Below are positions 23,376 through 32,392 of a DNA stretch of 32,392 nt, one piece after another (positions within the stretch are counted from its first letter, which is position 1; each line of letters opens with the position of its first letter). The notes under the pieces were generated by a model that searched no databases, was not told where the DNA came from, and saw nothing but the letters and a program-made list of their open reading frames with translations. This stretch comes from Flavobacteriales bacterium UBA4474. Lineage in GTDB: Bacteria; Bacteroidota; Bacteroidia; Flavobacteriales_D; Sanyastnellaceae. A program made the position numbers and the translations under genes. Location: contig DGOE01000055.1 in NCBI GenBank assembly GCA_002389295.1, forward strand, positions 1,845-34,236, given 5' to 3'.

Positions 23376-23445
23376 GTCCCAGAGATTTTGGCTGTTGTGT
23401 CAATCCTCTCCCACTTTCTGCGACCTTTACCGCTCGTTCTGTACC

Positions 23446-24390
23446 ATGTTCAATCGCCGTCAGCTCCGAATCAAAGTGCTGCATGCCCTCTATGCGCTCC
23501 ACGCAGATAAAGGGGGATCCGTAGAAGAATCGCACAAATTTCTCCAGTCTTCCCTTGAGAAGACCTACGAGTTGTATTTGTTGTTGCTTCTGCTCATTGC
23601 CGAATTGCAAGACGCTGCAATAGAGCGAATTGAGGCCGGTAGGTTAAAGCAGCAACCCACCAAGGAAGACCTCCACCCCAACACCAAATTCGTCAACAAC
23701 AAGCCCCTGCGTGTCATCACCAAGAGCAAGGAGCTGGCGAAGGAAGCGGCCAACCGGAAGTTGGGTTGGGGGCAAGAGCAGGATTTGATCAAGCGCTTGT
23801 TCAAGTCCTTGGTAGCCAGTGAGGAATACCTGGCCTACATGGCCAACGAAGAGCGCGGATTCCAACATGACCGAGAATCGCTCAACCGGATGTTCCGCAA
23901 GCACATTGTCAACGACGAGGGGCTGCAGGAGTGGATTGAAGAACAGAGCATTTTGTGGAGTGACGACTTGGATTTGGCCAGTTCCATCGTCCTCAAGACG
24001 GTCAAGACCATTGCTGAGGATTCAGATGATGTGCTCTTGAGCGACATGTGGAAGGAAGACGGCGACGACCGCCAATTCCTCGAGGACCTCTACAGCAAGA
24101 GCTTGGATTTGGCCGGTGAGCACGACGCCTTGATTGAAGAAGCGGCCTCCAATTGGGACTTGGAAAGGATCGCAACCATGGATTTGCTGTTGCTGCGCAT
24201 GGCCTTGTCCGAAGCCCGATCCTTCCCTTCGATCCCCCTCAAAGTGACCATGAACGAGTACATCGATTTGGCCAAGTTCTACAGCACGGACAAGTCGAGT
24301 GCCTTTGTGAACGGGGTGTTGGACAAGCTGTTCAATGCCATGACCGAGGACGGCACCATTGTCAAAACCGGAAGGGGCCTCATCGGGTGA
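23446..24390 (+). CDS. nusB: Transcription antitermination factor NusB
   Basis: NusB binds boxA RNA with S10 (NusE) and helps RNA polymerase read through rRNA operons. The 314-residue product is the long form found in Bacteroidota. It opens with MFNRRQLRIKVLHALYA, has a long charged helical insert in the middle, and ends with the canonical NusB half: WDLERIATMDLLLLRMALSE, then PLKVTMNEYIDLAKFYSTDKSSAFVNGVLDKL. The upstream frame from 23395 starts at TTG and adds nothing family-like. nusB is the first gene of a tightly packed block with a DUF1573 lipoprotein, yajC and a YbbR-like gene, an order common in Flavobacteriia. Confidence 0.95.
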   Translation: MFNRRQLRIKVLHALYALHADKGGSVEESHKFLQSSLEKTYELYLLLLLLIAELQDAAIERIEAGRLKQQPTKEDLHPNTKFVNNKPLRVITKSKELAKEAANRKLGWGQEQDLIKRLFKSLVASEEYLAYMANEERGFQHDRESLNRMFRKHIVNDEGLQEWIEEQSILWSDDLDLASSIVLKTVKTIAEDSDDVLLSDMWKEDGDDRQFLEDLYSKSLDLAGEHDALIEEAASNWDLERIATMDLLLLRMALSEARSFPSIPLKVTMNEYIDLAKFYSTDKSSAFVNGVLDKLFNAMTEDGTIVKTGRGLIG

Positions 24391-24866
24391 TGAAGGAGGG
24401 GCCAGTGCACATGGCTGCTGCATGCCGCTTCGCTGTTTGCGTGCTGTTGTTTGCCGCATGTGGCGCATCCGATGACCAACAGGTCGATGCTTCATTCATT
24501 CACATTCCCGGAGCAGATGGGCAAAAGGAGATGCCTGAAGCCTCTTGGCTCAACGACTCCTTGGACCTCGGGATATTGGCGGCAGGCGCAGTGACCCAGG
24601 TCGAATACGTGCTGGAAAACACGGGGAGCGCCCCCTTGCTCATTGCACAGGTTCGGCCGAGTTGCGGATGCACGCTCGCCCGCCAATGGGACGAAAGCCC
24701 CATCCCTGCAGGAGAAAGCCGGACACTGATCCTTGAATTCGATGCGGGGGAGCGCGTGGGCGCCGTTGCGGAATACGCCACGGTGGTCACCAATGCTGTC
24801 CCTTCTTCGTCGACCCTTCATTTCTCAGCCCGCATTGTGGGGCCGGGATCCACATTGACACCTTAG
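24390..24866 (+). CDS. DUF1573 domain lipoprotein
   Basis: This 158-residue protein has a short hydrophobic signal ending VLLFAACGASDD, with a Cys that is probably lipidated; the -3 residue is Phe, slightly unusual for a lipobox. The mature part is an immunoglobulin-like DUF1573 domain with LDLGILAAGAVTQVEYVLENTG, then RPSCGCTLA, and PIPAGESRTLILEFD. The GCT/CGC pair after RPS is typical of the family. The ATG at 24390 shares one base with the nusB stop; a second ATG at 24411 has a strong AAGGAGG 12 bases before it and could be used instead. The role of the family is unknown; a periplasmic or outer-membrane location is inferred. Confidence 0.88.
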   Translation: MKEGPVHMAAACRFAVCVLLFAACGASDDQQVDASFIHIPGADGQKEMPEASWLNDSLDLGILAAGAVTQVEYVLENTGSAPLLIAQVRPSCGCTLARQWDESPIPAGESRTLILEFDAGERVGAVAEYATVVTNAVPSSSTLHFSARIVGPGSTLTP

Positions 24867-24880
24867 ATTTATTGCAGACC

Positions 24881-25204
24881 ATGAACCCCATCAACCTCGT
24901 TTTGACCCAGGCTTCCCCCGCAGGTGGAGGCAGCACCTTGGTTTTCATCTTCGGCACCATGCTGGTGTTCTATTTCTTCATCATGCGCCCCCAATTGAAG
25001 AAGCAGAAAGAGGCCCGGAAATTTCGGGAGAACATTGCCAAAGGTGACAAGGTGGTCACCGTGGGTGGCATCCACGGCAAAGTGCTTGATGTCAATGACA
25101 AAACAGCCATTCTGCAGGTGGCCAAAGGCGAGATTCGCGTCGATTTGGGGGGCATCTCCGCAGAGGGTGTGGCCGACGCAGAGGCCATCAAAGCCGGCAG
25201 CTGA
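24881..25204 (+). CDS. yajC: Preprotein translocase subunit YajC
   Basis: YajC is a small single-span membrane protein that accompanies SecDF at the Sec translocon. The 107-residue product has a short periplasmic N-terminus, one transmembrane helix at about 18-37 (STLVFIFGTMLVFYFFIMRP), and the family's cytosolic domain with RPQLKKQKEARKF and KGDKVVTVGGIHGKV. The frame opens at a TTG at 24872, but the ATG at 24881 is the natural start. Its stop overlaps the YbbR-like start by one base (TGATG). Confidence 0.96.
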   Translation: MNPINLVLTQASPAGGGSTLVFIFGTMLVFYFFIMRPQLKKQKEARKFRENIAKGDKVVTVGGIHGKVLDVNDKTAILQVAKGEIRVDLGGISAEGVADAEAIKAGS

Positions 25205-25629
25205 TGGCGGAGGGTAAGCGCACATTCAGCTTTACGCCCATCCGCGGCAAGACCTTTGCCATATGCTTGGGGTTGGCTTCCTTTCTCTGGCTGCTCCGGA
25301 CCATGGAGGATGACCGCGAGGTCACCTACAGGTTTCAAATAGAACTGGTTGGTGCTGAGGCCAATACGGGCTTGCAGGCCGTCCTCATCGATTCCATCGC
25401 CGAAGCGCAGGTCATCGTCTCCCCTTGGGACCACCTGTTGGGCCGCTGGATCCCGAACCGAGAACCGGTGCGCCTCTTGGTAGAAGGGCTGCGCACCCCG
25501 CGCACAGAGGTCCCATCGGCGCAGTTGGCGACGGAAGTGTCCAAAAGAATGGGGGCCTCGGCCCGTGTCGAAAACATCACGCCGGCCACCTTGGCCATAG
25601 ACGTCAGGCGCAGGAAATCCAGCAATTAA
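25204..25629 (+). CDS. Short YbbR-like membrane-anchored protein
   Basis: This 141-residue protein has a basic N-terminus and one transmembrane helix at about 16-32 (TFAICLGLASFLWLLRT). About 100 residues of a beta-rich extracytoplasmic domain follow (VTYRFQIELVGA, then AQVIVSPWDHLL and AIDVRRRK). The layout and the place after yajC match the YbbR-like proteins of Flavobacteriia. Those I recall are about twice as long, so this one seems to hold a single YbbR-type unit. The assignment rests on architecture and context more than on residue motifs. It ends 3 bases before the antiporter gene. Confidence 0.65.
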   Translation: MAEGKRTFSFTPIRGKTFAICLGLASFLWLLRTMEDDREVTYRFQIELVGAEANTGLQAVLIDSIAEAQVIVSPWDHLLGRWIPNREPVRLLVEGLRTPRTEVPSAQLATEVSKRMGASARVENITPATLAIDVRRRKSSN

Positions 25630-25632
25630 TCC

Positions 25633-27114
25633 ATGACCCCGATCCGCCCCGCCCTCGGCCTCTCCCTCCTGCCCATTGTGATCCTCGTGCTGTTGCTAGC
25701 GGCTGACGTGGTCGCCTTTGGAGAGGACAGCAGTTACGGGAGCAATCAAATCGCCTTGCTGCTCGCATCGGGAGTCGCCGTGGCCATCGGCTTGTACCGC
25801 GGCCAAAAGTGGGACCTGTTCGAGCAGCGCATCAAGGATACCCTGGGCGATGCCATCGGGGCCATCCTGATCCTGCTGCTCATTGGTGCGCTGGCCGGCA
25901 CGTGGCTGGTATCGGGCATCATACCCACCTTGATCGACGTGGGACTGGACGTGCTCTCGCGGGAGGTGTTCCTGCCGGCGGCGTGCATCCTGTGCGCAGC
26001 GGTGAGCTTGGCCACAGGCTCGAGCTGGGGCACTGTAGGTACTGTGGGTGTGGCACTCATCGGCATTGGTCAAGCGTTGGGATTGAGCGAAGGGTGGATC
26101 GCCGGTGCCATCATCTCAGGCGCCTATTTTGGAGACAAGCTCTCTCCGCTGTCCGACACGACCAACCTGGCGCCCACCGTGGCCGGAACGGACCTTTTTA
26201 CACACATCCGTTTCATGCTCTGGACCACCGTGCCGAGCATCACCATCGCGCTCATCGTGTTTACCATTGCCGGTCTGGGCTCCGGCAGTGGAGAAGCGGA
26301 CCTCGGCGGTGCCGCCGTGATGCAGGCCGAATTGGCACGGCACTTCAACCTCCATTGGGCGCTGTTCCTGGTGCCGGTCGGCGTGATCGTGCTCATCGCC
26401 CGCCGTGTGGCGCCCGTGCCGGCGCTGTTTTTGGGCGTCTTGGGTGGTGCGGTGGCCGCGGCGATTGCCCAACCTGCGCTGTTGGCCTCCTTGGCCGAAG
26501 ATGCGCTGGGCCCTGCGCTGGGATTGGGCCCCACCCGCATTGGAACAGCCTTTACTGCGCTGATGTCTGCGGCAGCCCTCGACACCACCGTAGAAACCGG
26601 CAACCCCGTGGTGACCAAGCTGCTGTCTTCGGGTGGCATGGCGGGCATGCTCAACACCGTTTGGCTCATCATCTGTGCGCTCACCTTTGGCGCTGTGATG
26701 GGCGCCGCTGGATTCCTCGAGCGGATCACGCACGCCATCCTGACAGCAGTCAACGGCACTTTTTCGCTGGTCTTTGGCACCGCCTTCTCCAGCGTGGTGT
26801 TCAACATCATCGCCGCCGACCAGTACATCGCCATCGTGGTGCCGGGCCGGATGTTCCGCGAGGCTTACAAGGAGCGCGGGGTCGCACCACAGGTGCTGAG
26901 CCGCACCCTCGAGGATGCGGGCACCGTGACCAGCGTGCTCATCCCGTGGAACACCTGTGGCGTGGCCCAAAGCGGCGTGCTCGGGGTGGGCGTATTGGCC
27001 TTTGCCCCCTACTGCGTATTCAACTATGTGAGCCCCTTGATGACCTTGGTGGTCGCGGCTTTGGGCTTTCGCATCCCTCAAGTGGAGGCACCCGGAGATG
27101 CCCCCACGGGTTAA
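25633..27114 (+). CDS. nhaC: NhaC-family Na+/H+ antiporter
   Basis: This 493-residue inner-membrane protein has about 11-12 hydrophobic segments and the hallmarks of the NhaC family: ATGSSWGTVGTVGVALIGIG and GAYFGDKLSPLSDTTNLAP in the first half, and a matching second-half inverted element with MSAAALDTTVETGNP and PWNTCGVAQSG. NhaC proteins exchange Na+ for H+, supporting pH and salt tolerance; some relatives carry other organic ions, so substrate is inferred. Length is normal. It lies 3 bases after the YbbR-like gene and is probably co-transcribed with the nusB block. A GC-only hairpin immediately follows its stop. Confidence 0.9.
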   Translation: MTPIRPALGLSLLPIVILVLLLAADVVAFGEDSSYGSNQIALLLASGVAVAIGLYRGQKWDLFEQRIKDTLGDAIGAILILLLIGALAGTWLVSGIIPTLIDVGLDVLSREVFLPAACILCAAVSLATGSSWGTVGTVGVALIGIGQALGLSEGWIAGAIISGAYFGDKLSPLSDTTNLAPTVAGTDLFTHIRFMLWTTVPSITIALIVFTIAGLGSGSGEADLGGAAVMQAELARHFNLHWALFLVPVGVIVLIARRVAPVPALFLGVLGGAVAAAIAQPALLASLAEDALGPALGLGPTRIGTAFTALMSAAALDTTVETGNPVVTKLLSSGGMAGMLNTVWLIICALTFGAVMGAAGFLERITHAILTAVNGTFSLVFGTAFSSVVFNIIAADQYIAIVVPGRMFREAYKERGVAPQVLSRTLEDAGTVTSVLIPWNTCGVAQSGVLGVGVLAFAPYCVFNYVSPLMTLVVAALGFRIPQVEAPGDAPTG

Positions 27115-27136
27115 CGCGGGAACCCTTTGGCCCGCG
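27115..27136 (+). other. GC-only hairpin between nhaC and uvrA
   Basis: CGCGGG at 27115-27120 pairs perfectly with CCCGCG at 27131-27136 around a 10-base loop, directly after the nhaC stop. No T-run follows, so it is not a standard terminator. It may mark the 3' end of the nhaC message or affect expression of uvrA, whose ATG lies 17 bases on. Confidence 0.3.
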
Positions 27137-27153
27137 AGTTGTTGAACCCCCCT

Positions 27154-30045
<2,892 letters not shown>

Positions 30046-30066
30046 TATTCCGTATCTTGATAGGTC

Positions 30067-30762
30067 ATGGTCAGAAAATCGCACCTGGACCCGCGGAGCT
30101 GGAATGATATCAAAGCGCATGACAGCTGGTCCATCTTTAAAATCATGTCTGAATTCGTTGAAGGCTTTGCTGGCCTTCAGCGCGTAGGACCTTGCATCAG
30201 CATTTTCGGGTCCGCCCGGAAGGACCCTGATGATCCCGATTACAAGCTGGCCACCGAGGTGGGCCGAAAGCTCGTAGAGAGCGGATACGGCGTCATTACA
30301 GGCGGCGGACCGGGCATCATGGAAGCCGGAAACAAGGGCGCACACGAGGCGGAAGGCGTGTCGGTGGGACTCAACATGAGGCTTCCCCACGAGCAGCACC
30401 ACAACCCCTACATCAGCCCCGAAACGAGCCTGGAATTCGACTACTTCTTTGTCCGAAAGGTCATGTTTATGAAGTACAGCCAGGGATACATCGTCTTGCC
30501 GGGAGGATTCGGTACGTTGGACGAGCTGTTTGAGGCCATGACCCTCATCCAGACCGGAAAATCCAAGCGTTTCCCCATCGTTTTGGTGCGTTCGGAGTTT
30601 TGGAACGGGTTGATGGATTGGATCCACGAGACCTTGCTCAGGAACAATGCGACGATCAGTGCAGAAGACCTCGATTTGATCAAAGTGGTGGACACCGCCG
30701 ATGAAGCTGTGGCCATCATCGACAAGTTCTACGAGGACTTCCTGCTCAAGCCCAACTTCTAA
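30067..30762 (+). CDS. LOG family protein (nucleoside 5'-monophosphate phosphoribohydrolase type)
   Basis: This 231-residue cytosolic protein has the two signatures of the LOG (TIGR00730) family: GGGPGIMEAGNKGA and PGGFGTLDELFEAMT. These form the active site of enzymes that split the N-glycosidic bond of nucleoside 5'-monophosphates, releasing a base and ribose 5-phosphate; plant LOG enzymes activate cytokinins this way. In bacteria the physiological substrate is usually nucleotide salvage, and cytokinin activity should not be assumed. Residues 1-40 form an N-terminal helix region common in the longer bacterial members. It lies 21 bases after uvrA on the same strand. Confidence 0.9.
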   Translation: MVRKSHLDPRSWNDIKAHDSWSIFKIMSEFVEGFAGLQRVGPCISIFGSARKDPDDPDYKLATEVGRKLVESGYGVITGGGPGIMEAGNKGAHEAEGVSVGLNMRLPHEQHHNPYISPETSLEFDYFFVRKVMFMKYSQGYIVLPGGFGTLDELFEAMTLIQTGKSKRFPIVLVRSEFWNGLMDWIHETLLRNNATISAEDLDLIKVVDTADEAVAIIDKFYEDFLLKPNF

Positions 30763-30782
30763 GGCAACCACCCCACCGCCAG

Positions 30783-31208
30783 ATGGGTTGGTTACACATG
30801 CCCCTCTCCTTTCCGCGACACGCATCCTGTGGCCTGGTGCTGGCTTTGGCCATCGCCTTGGCGGGGTGCGAAGGCGCCACCTATGTGCGGCATGACATCG
30901 AAAATGCCACGGGCGACACCTTGCCCGTGCGGGCGGTCTTCACGGGACTGAATGCCGATACTGTGGTGCTCTTGATGGCACCCGGTGAGACCTACCGCCA
31001 CTACACCGTGGACAAGCTGGGCAAGTGCCATGAATGCGGAGACTACGCCTCTGCTGTGCATTGGCTGGATACCTTGGACGTGGCGCCGCGGTCATGGGCG
31101 GACTACCCCGACAGCAATGGCCAATGGCATTCCAGCATGCGGGAAGGGCGCAGCTGGATTGAATTTGAGCACAGCGTGCGGCTCACCATCAACATGCTGG
31201 ACGAATAA
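30783..31208 (+). CDS. Small hypothetical lipoprotein
   Basis: This frame encodes 141 residues with a clear lipoprotein signal (GLVLALAIALAGC; lipidated Cys at residue 29 from the first ATG). A second ATG at 30798 is an equally likely start. The mature part is about 110 residues, with a probable small beta domain (IENATGDTLPVRAVF) and a CHEC motif in GKCHECGDY that could form a disulfide or bind metal. I do not recognise a family. It lies 20 bases after the LOG gene and is followed at once by a strong hairpin, so it is probably the last gene of the uvrA-LOG transcript. Confidence 0.75.
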   Translation: MGWLHMPLSFPRHASCGLVLALAIALAGCEGATYVRHDIENATGDTLPVRAVFTGLNADTVVLLMAPGETYRHYTVDKLGKCHECGDYASAVHWLDTLDVAPRSWADYPDSNGQWHSSMREGRSWIEFEHSVRLTINMLDE

Positions 31209-31214
31209 CTGCTG

Positions 31215-31264
31215 AAAACTGCAGGGTGCCAACGGGGGGTTGGGGCGCCGTTGGATGCAGTTTT
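31215..31264 (+). terminator. Large nested hairpin after the small lipoprotein gene
   Basis: An outer stem AAAACTGCA (31215-31223) with TGCAGTTTT (31256-31264) encloses an inner stem CCAACGG (31229-31235) with CCGTTGG (31248-31254) around a G-rich loop. All 16 paired positions are perfect, with an asymmetric bulge between the stems. The A-run and T-run at the ends make it suitable as an intrinsic terminator in either direction. It starts 6 bases after the stop codon. Confidence 0.7.
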
Positions 31265-31290
31265 GCACCAGCGTTAAACACCCTACCCAT

Positions 31291-32274
31291 ATGAACCGTT
31301 TCACCCTTTCCCTGGCCGCATTGCTGCTTCCCGCAGTGTGCATGGCCCAACTGCCGTATACCGTCACCGTGCTCAGCCAGCCTTATGCGCCTTTGGAAGA
31401 AGCCACAGCGCTTTCGCCAGAGCAATACGACGATGACCAAGGCTGGGACGACCCTTCGTTTTCGGCTCCCCTTGGATTTGACTTCTCCTTTTCAGGATAT
31501 GTCGTAGACGCCATGGACCAGGTCGGATTGGGCGCGCTGATGATGGGCACCACCATCGGAGGCGACATCCTGCTGCACGGGGTGATGCCCACCAACTATG
31601 ACCTTGCCGATCGCGCCATCAACGGAGGCGACCCCTCCATCATCCGTTGGCAGACCGAAGGCGTGCCCGGAGAGCAGGTGTTTACGATCGAGTGGGCCAA
31701 TGCCGGGATGTACGACGAGGTGTTCGATTCCAGCGGCTCGTCCTTGAGCTACGTCAACCTGCAGGTGCGCTTGTTCGAAGCGGACAACAGCATAGAGTAC
31801 CACTATGGCCCCTCCGACATCGCTGCGGAGATCACCAATTTCGAACCCCAGATTTCCGGTCTGCTGCTGGAGCTGGACCTCTTCTCCTACAGCGGGACCG
31901 TCTTGGCCCTGGGCGGAGACCCCCTGGACCCCGATTTGGAGCAACTCGCAAACGTCGACAATTGGTATTACGGTCCCTACATGAACTCTTACCCTGCAGA
32001 CGGCACGGTTTACCGGTTTGGCCCCACCGGTGTCAACTTGGACTTGGACGAGGCCGCATCGGCTGCATTTACGGTATCGCCCAACCCCACCGCCGATTAC
32101 CTCAACGTCCAGTTCTCCGGAGCGCGCGAGTGGAAGGTGATGGACACCGCCGGACGCACCATTTTGGCGGGCCAAGGCCAAGACGGCGTGCGCGTGGACA
32201 TGACCGGACTGCAAGCCGGGACCTACCTCGTGGCCCTGGCGGGAGCGCCCATTCAAAAGGTCGTGAGACAGTAA
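31291..32274 (+). CDS. Secreted protein with type IX secretion C-terminal sorting domain
   Basis: This 327-residue protein has a signal peptide (MNRFTLSLAALLLPAVCMA, cut before Gln20). A beta-rich domain of about 235 residues follows, containing FTIEWANAGMYDE and NLQVRLFEADNSIEYHYGPS. Such domains occur in many Bacteroidota exported proteins, but I know no function for them. The last 70 residues form a type A T9SS sorting domain: FTVSPNPTADYLNVQF, then WKVMDTAGRTI and GLQAGTYLVAL, ending KVVRQ. The protein is therefore expected to cross the outer membrane by the type IX system and be attached or released there. The frame opens at TTG 31240 inside the preceding hairpin; the ATG at 31291 is the real start. 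Confidence 0.9.
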   Translation: MNRFTLSLAALLLPAVCMAQLPYTVTVLSQPYAPLEEATALSPEQYDDDQGWDDPSFSAPLGFDFSFSGYVVDAMDQVGLGALMMGTTIGGDILLHGVMPTNYDLADRAINGGDPSIIRWQTEGVPGEQVFTIEWANAGMYDEVFDSSGSSLSYVNLQVRLFEADNSIEYHYGPSDIAAEITNFEPQISGLLLELDLFSYSGTVLALGGDPLDPDLEQLANVDNWYYGPYMNSYPADGTVYRFGPTGVNLDLDEAASAAFTVSPNPTADYLNVQFSGAREWKVMDTAGRTILAGQGQDGVRVDMTGLQAGTYLVALAGAPIQKVVRQ

Positions 32275-32295
32275 TTCCTGACATCCTGACATTGG

Positions 32296-32331
32296 AACCG
32301 CCGGCCTGCTGACAGGTCGGCGGTTTTTTTT
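32296..32331 (+). terminator. Rho-independent terminator of the T9SS cargo gene
   Basis: AACCGCCGGCCT (32296-32307) pairs with AGGTCGGCGGTT (32314-32325) over 12 positions with one G-T wobble and a 6-base loop, followed by a run of T residues to 32331. It starts 22 bases after the stop codon at 32274. The remaining 61 bases to the window edge show nothing I can name. Confidence 0.88.
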
Positions 32332-32392
32332 GTGCCAGCGGGGGGCGGCACACTTCTTGGAGATGGCGTCTCACCTATTGATTCAACATGCA

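Noticed and set aside
30052..30058. TATCTTG before the LOG gene, and the same word at 10393-10399 before the protease gene
   Set aside because: Close to TAnnTTTG but one T short, no matching -33 TTG at the right distance, and too near the start codons to be convincing promoters.
30067..30762. Cytokinin production by the LOG-family protein
   Set aside because: The family signature supports nucleotide phosphoribohydrolase chemistry, but nothing else here (such as an isopentenyltransferase) points to cytokinins.

Overview
The window is a gene-dense, GC-rich piece (roughly 60 % G+C by eye) of a chromosome from a member of the Bacteroidota, most likely the order Flavobacteriales. The evidence is a type IX secretion (T9SS) sorting domain on the last gene, DUF4249 and DUF1573 lipoproteins, a long NusB of the Bacteroidota kind in a nusB-DUF1573-yajC-YbbR block, the parE/parC type of topoisomerase IV, and secreted proteins carrying Cys-rich 'GCTDPTACNF'-type repeats. 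No tRNA, rRNA, CRISPR array, insertion sequence or phage gene was seen. No gene-free stretch exceeds 300 bases; the longest gap is the roughly 180-base divergent region at 10225-10403.

Layout. (1) 1-761, minus: the 5' part of a secreted Cys-rich protein that runs off the left edge. (2) 858-10224, minus: a tight six-gene series, in transcription order parE, parC, GH13 amylase-like lipoprotein, mgsA, prmC, ligA, with two 4-base stop/start overlaps and gaps of only 7-15 bases elsewhere. It joins DNA topology, DNA ligation, release-factor methylation and a carbohydrate/methylglyoxal pair. (3) 10404-17083, plus: two large secreted proteins, a reprolysin-like metalloprotease and an Asp-box beta-propeller protein, ending in the same three-part tail: Cys-rich repeat, Ca-binding-like Asp-rich segment, and a 57-residue double dockerin-like unit. 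(4) 17121-20818, plus: pepD, surE, a small membrane protein and lpxB, all overlapping, covering dipeptide hydrolysis, nucleotide phosphatase activity and lipid A synthesis. (5) 20854-23320, minus: a DUF4249 lipoprotein followed by a DUF4139 (MuiA-like) protein. (6) 23446-27114, plus: nusB, DUF1573 lipoprotein, yajC, a short YbbR-like protein and an NhaC-type antiporter. (7) 27154-32274, plus: uvrA, a LOG-family nucleotide hydrolase, a small lipoprotein and a T9SS cargo protein, with clear hairpins after the last two.

Most of the window is housekeeping. I did not find a convincing new defence or mobile system. The part that most deserves a second look is the shared C-terminal module of the two adjacent secreted giants: its 57-residue end aligns without gaps between them (27 of 57 residues identical by hand count), and it sits where a T9SS sorting domain would normally be. 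Other points are a hairpin over the parE start region, coupling of mgsA to an amylase-like lipoprotein, a short YbbR protein, and an unnamed three-helix membrane protein wedged between surE and lpxB.

Start codons were chosen by family N-termini, signal peptides and overlaps. Several longer reading frames begin only at TTG and were trimmed to an internal ATG (or GTG for parE).
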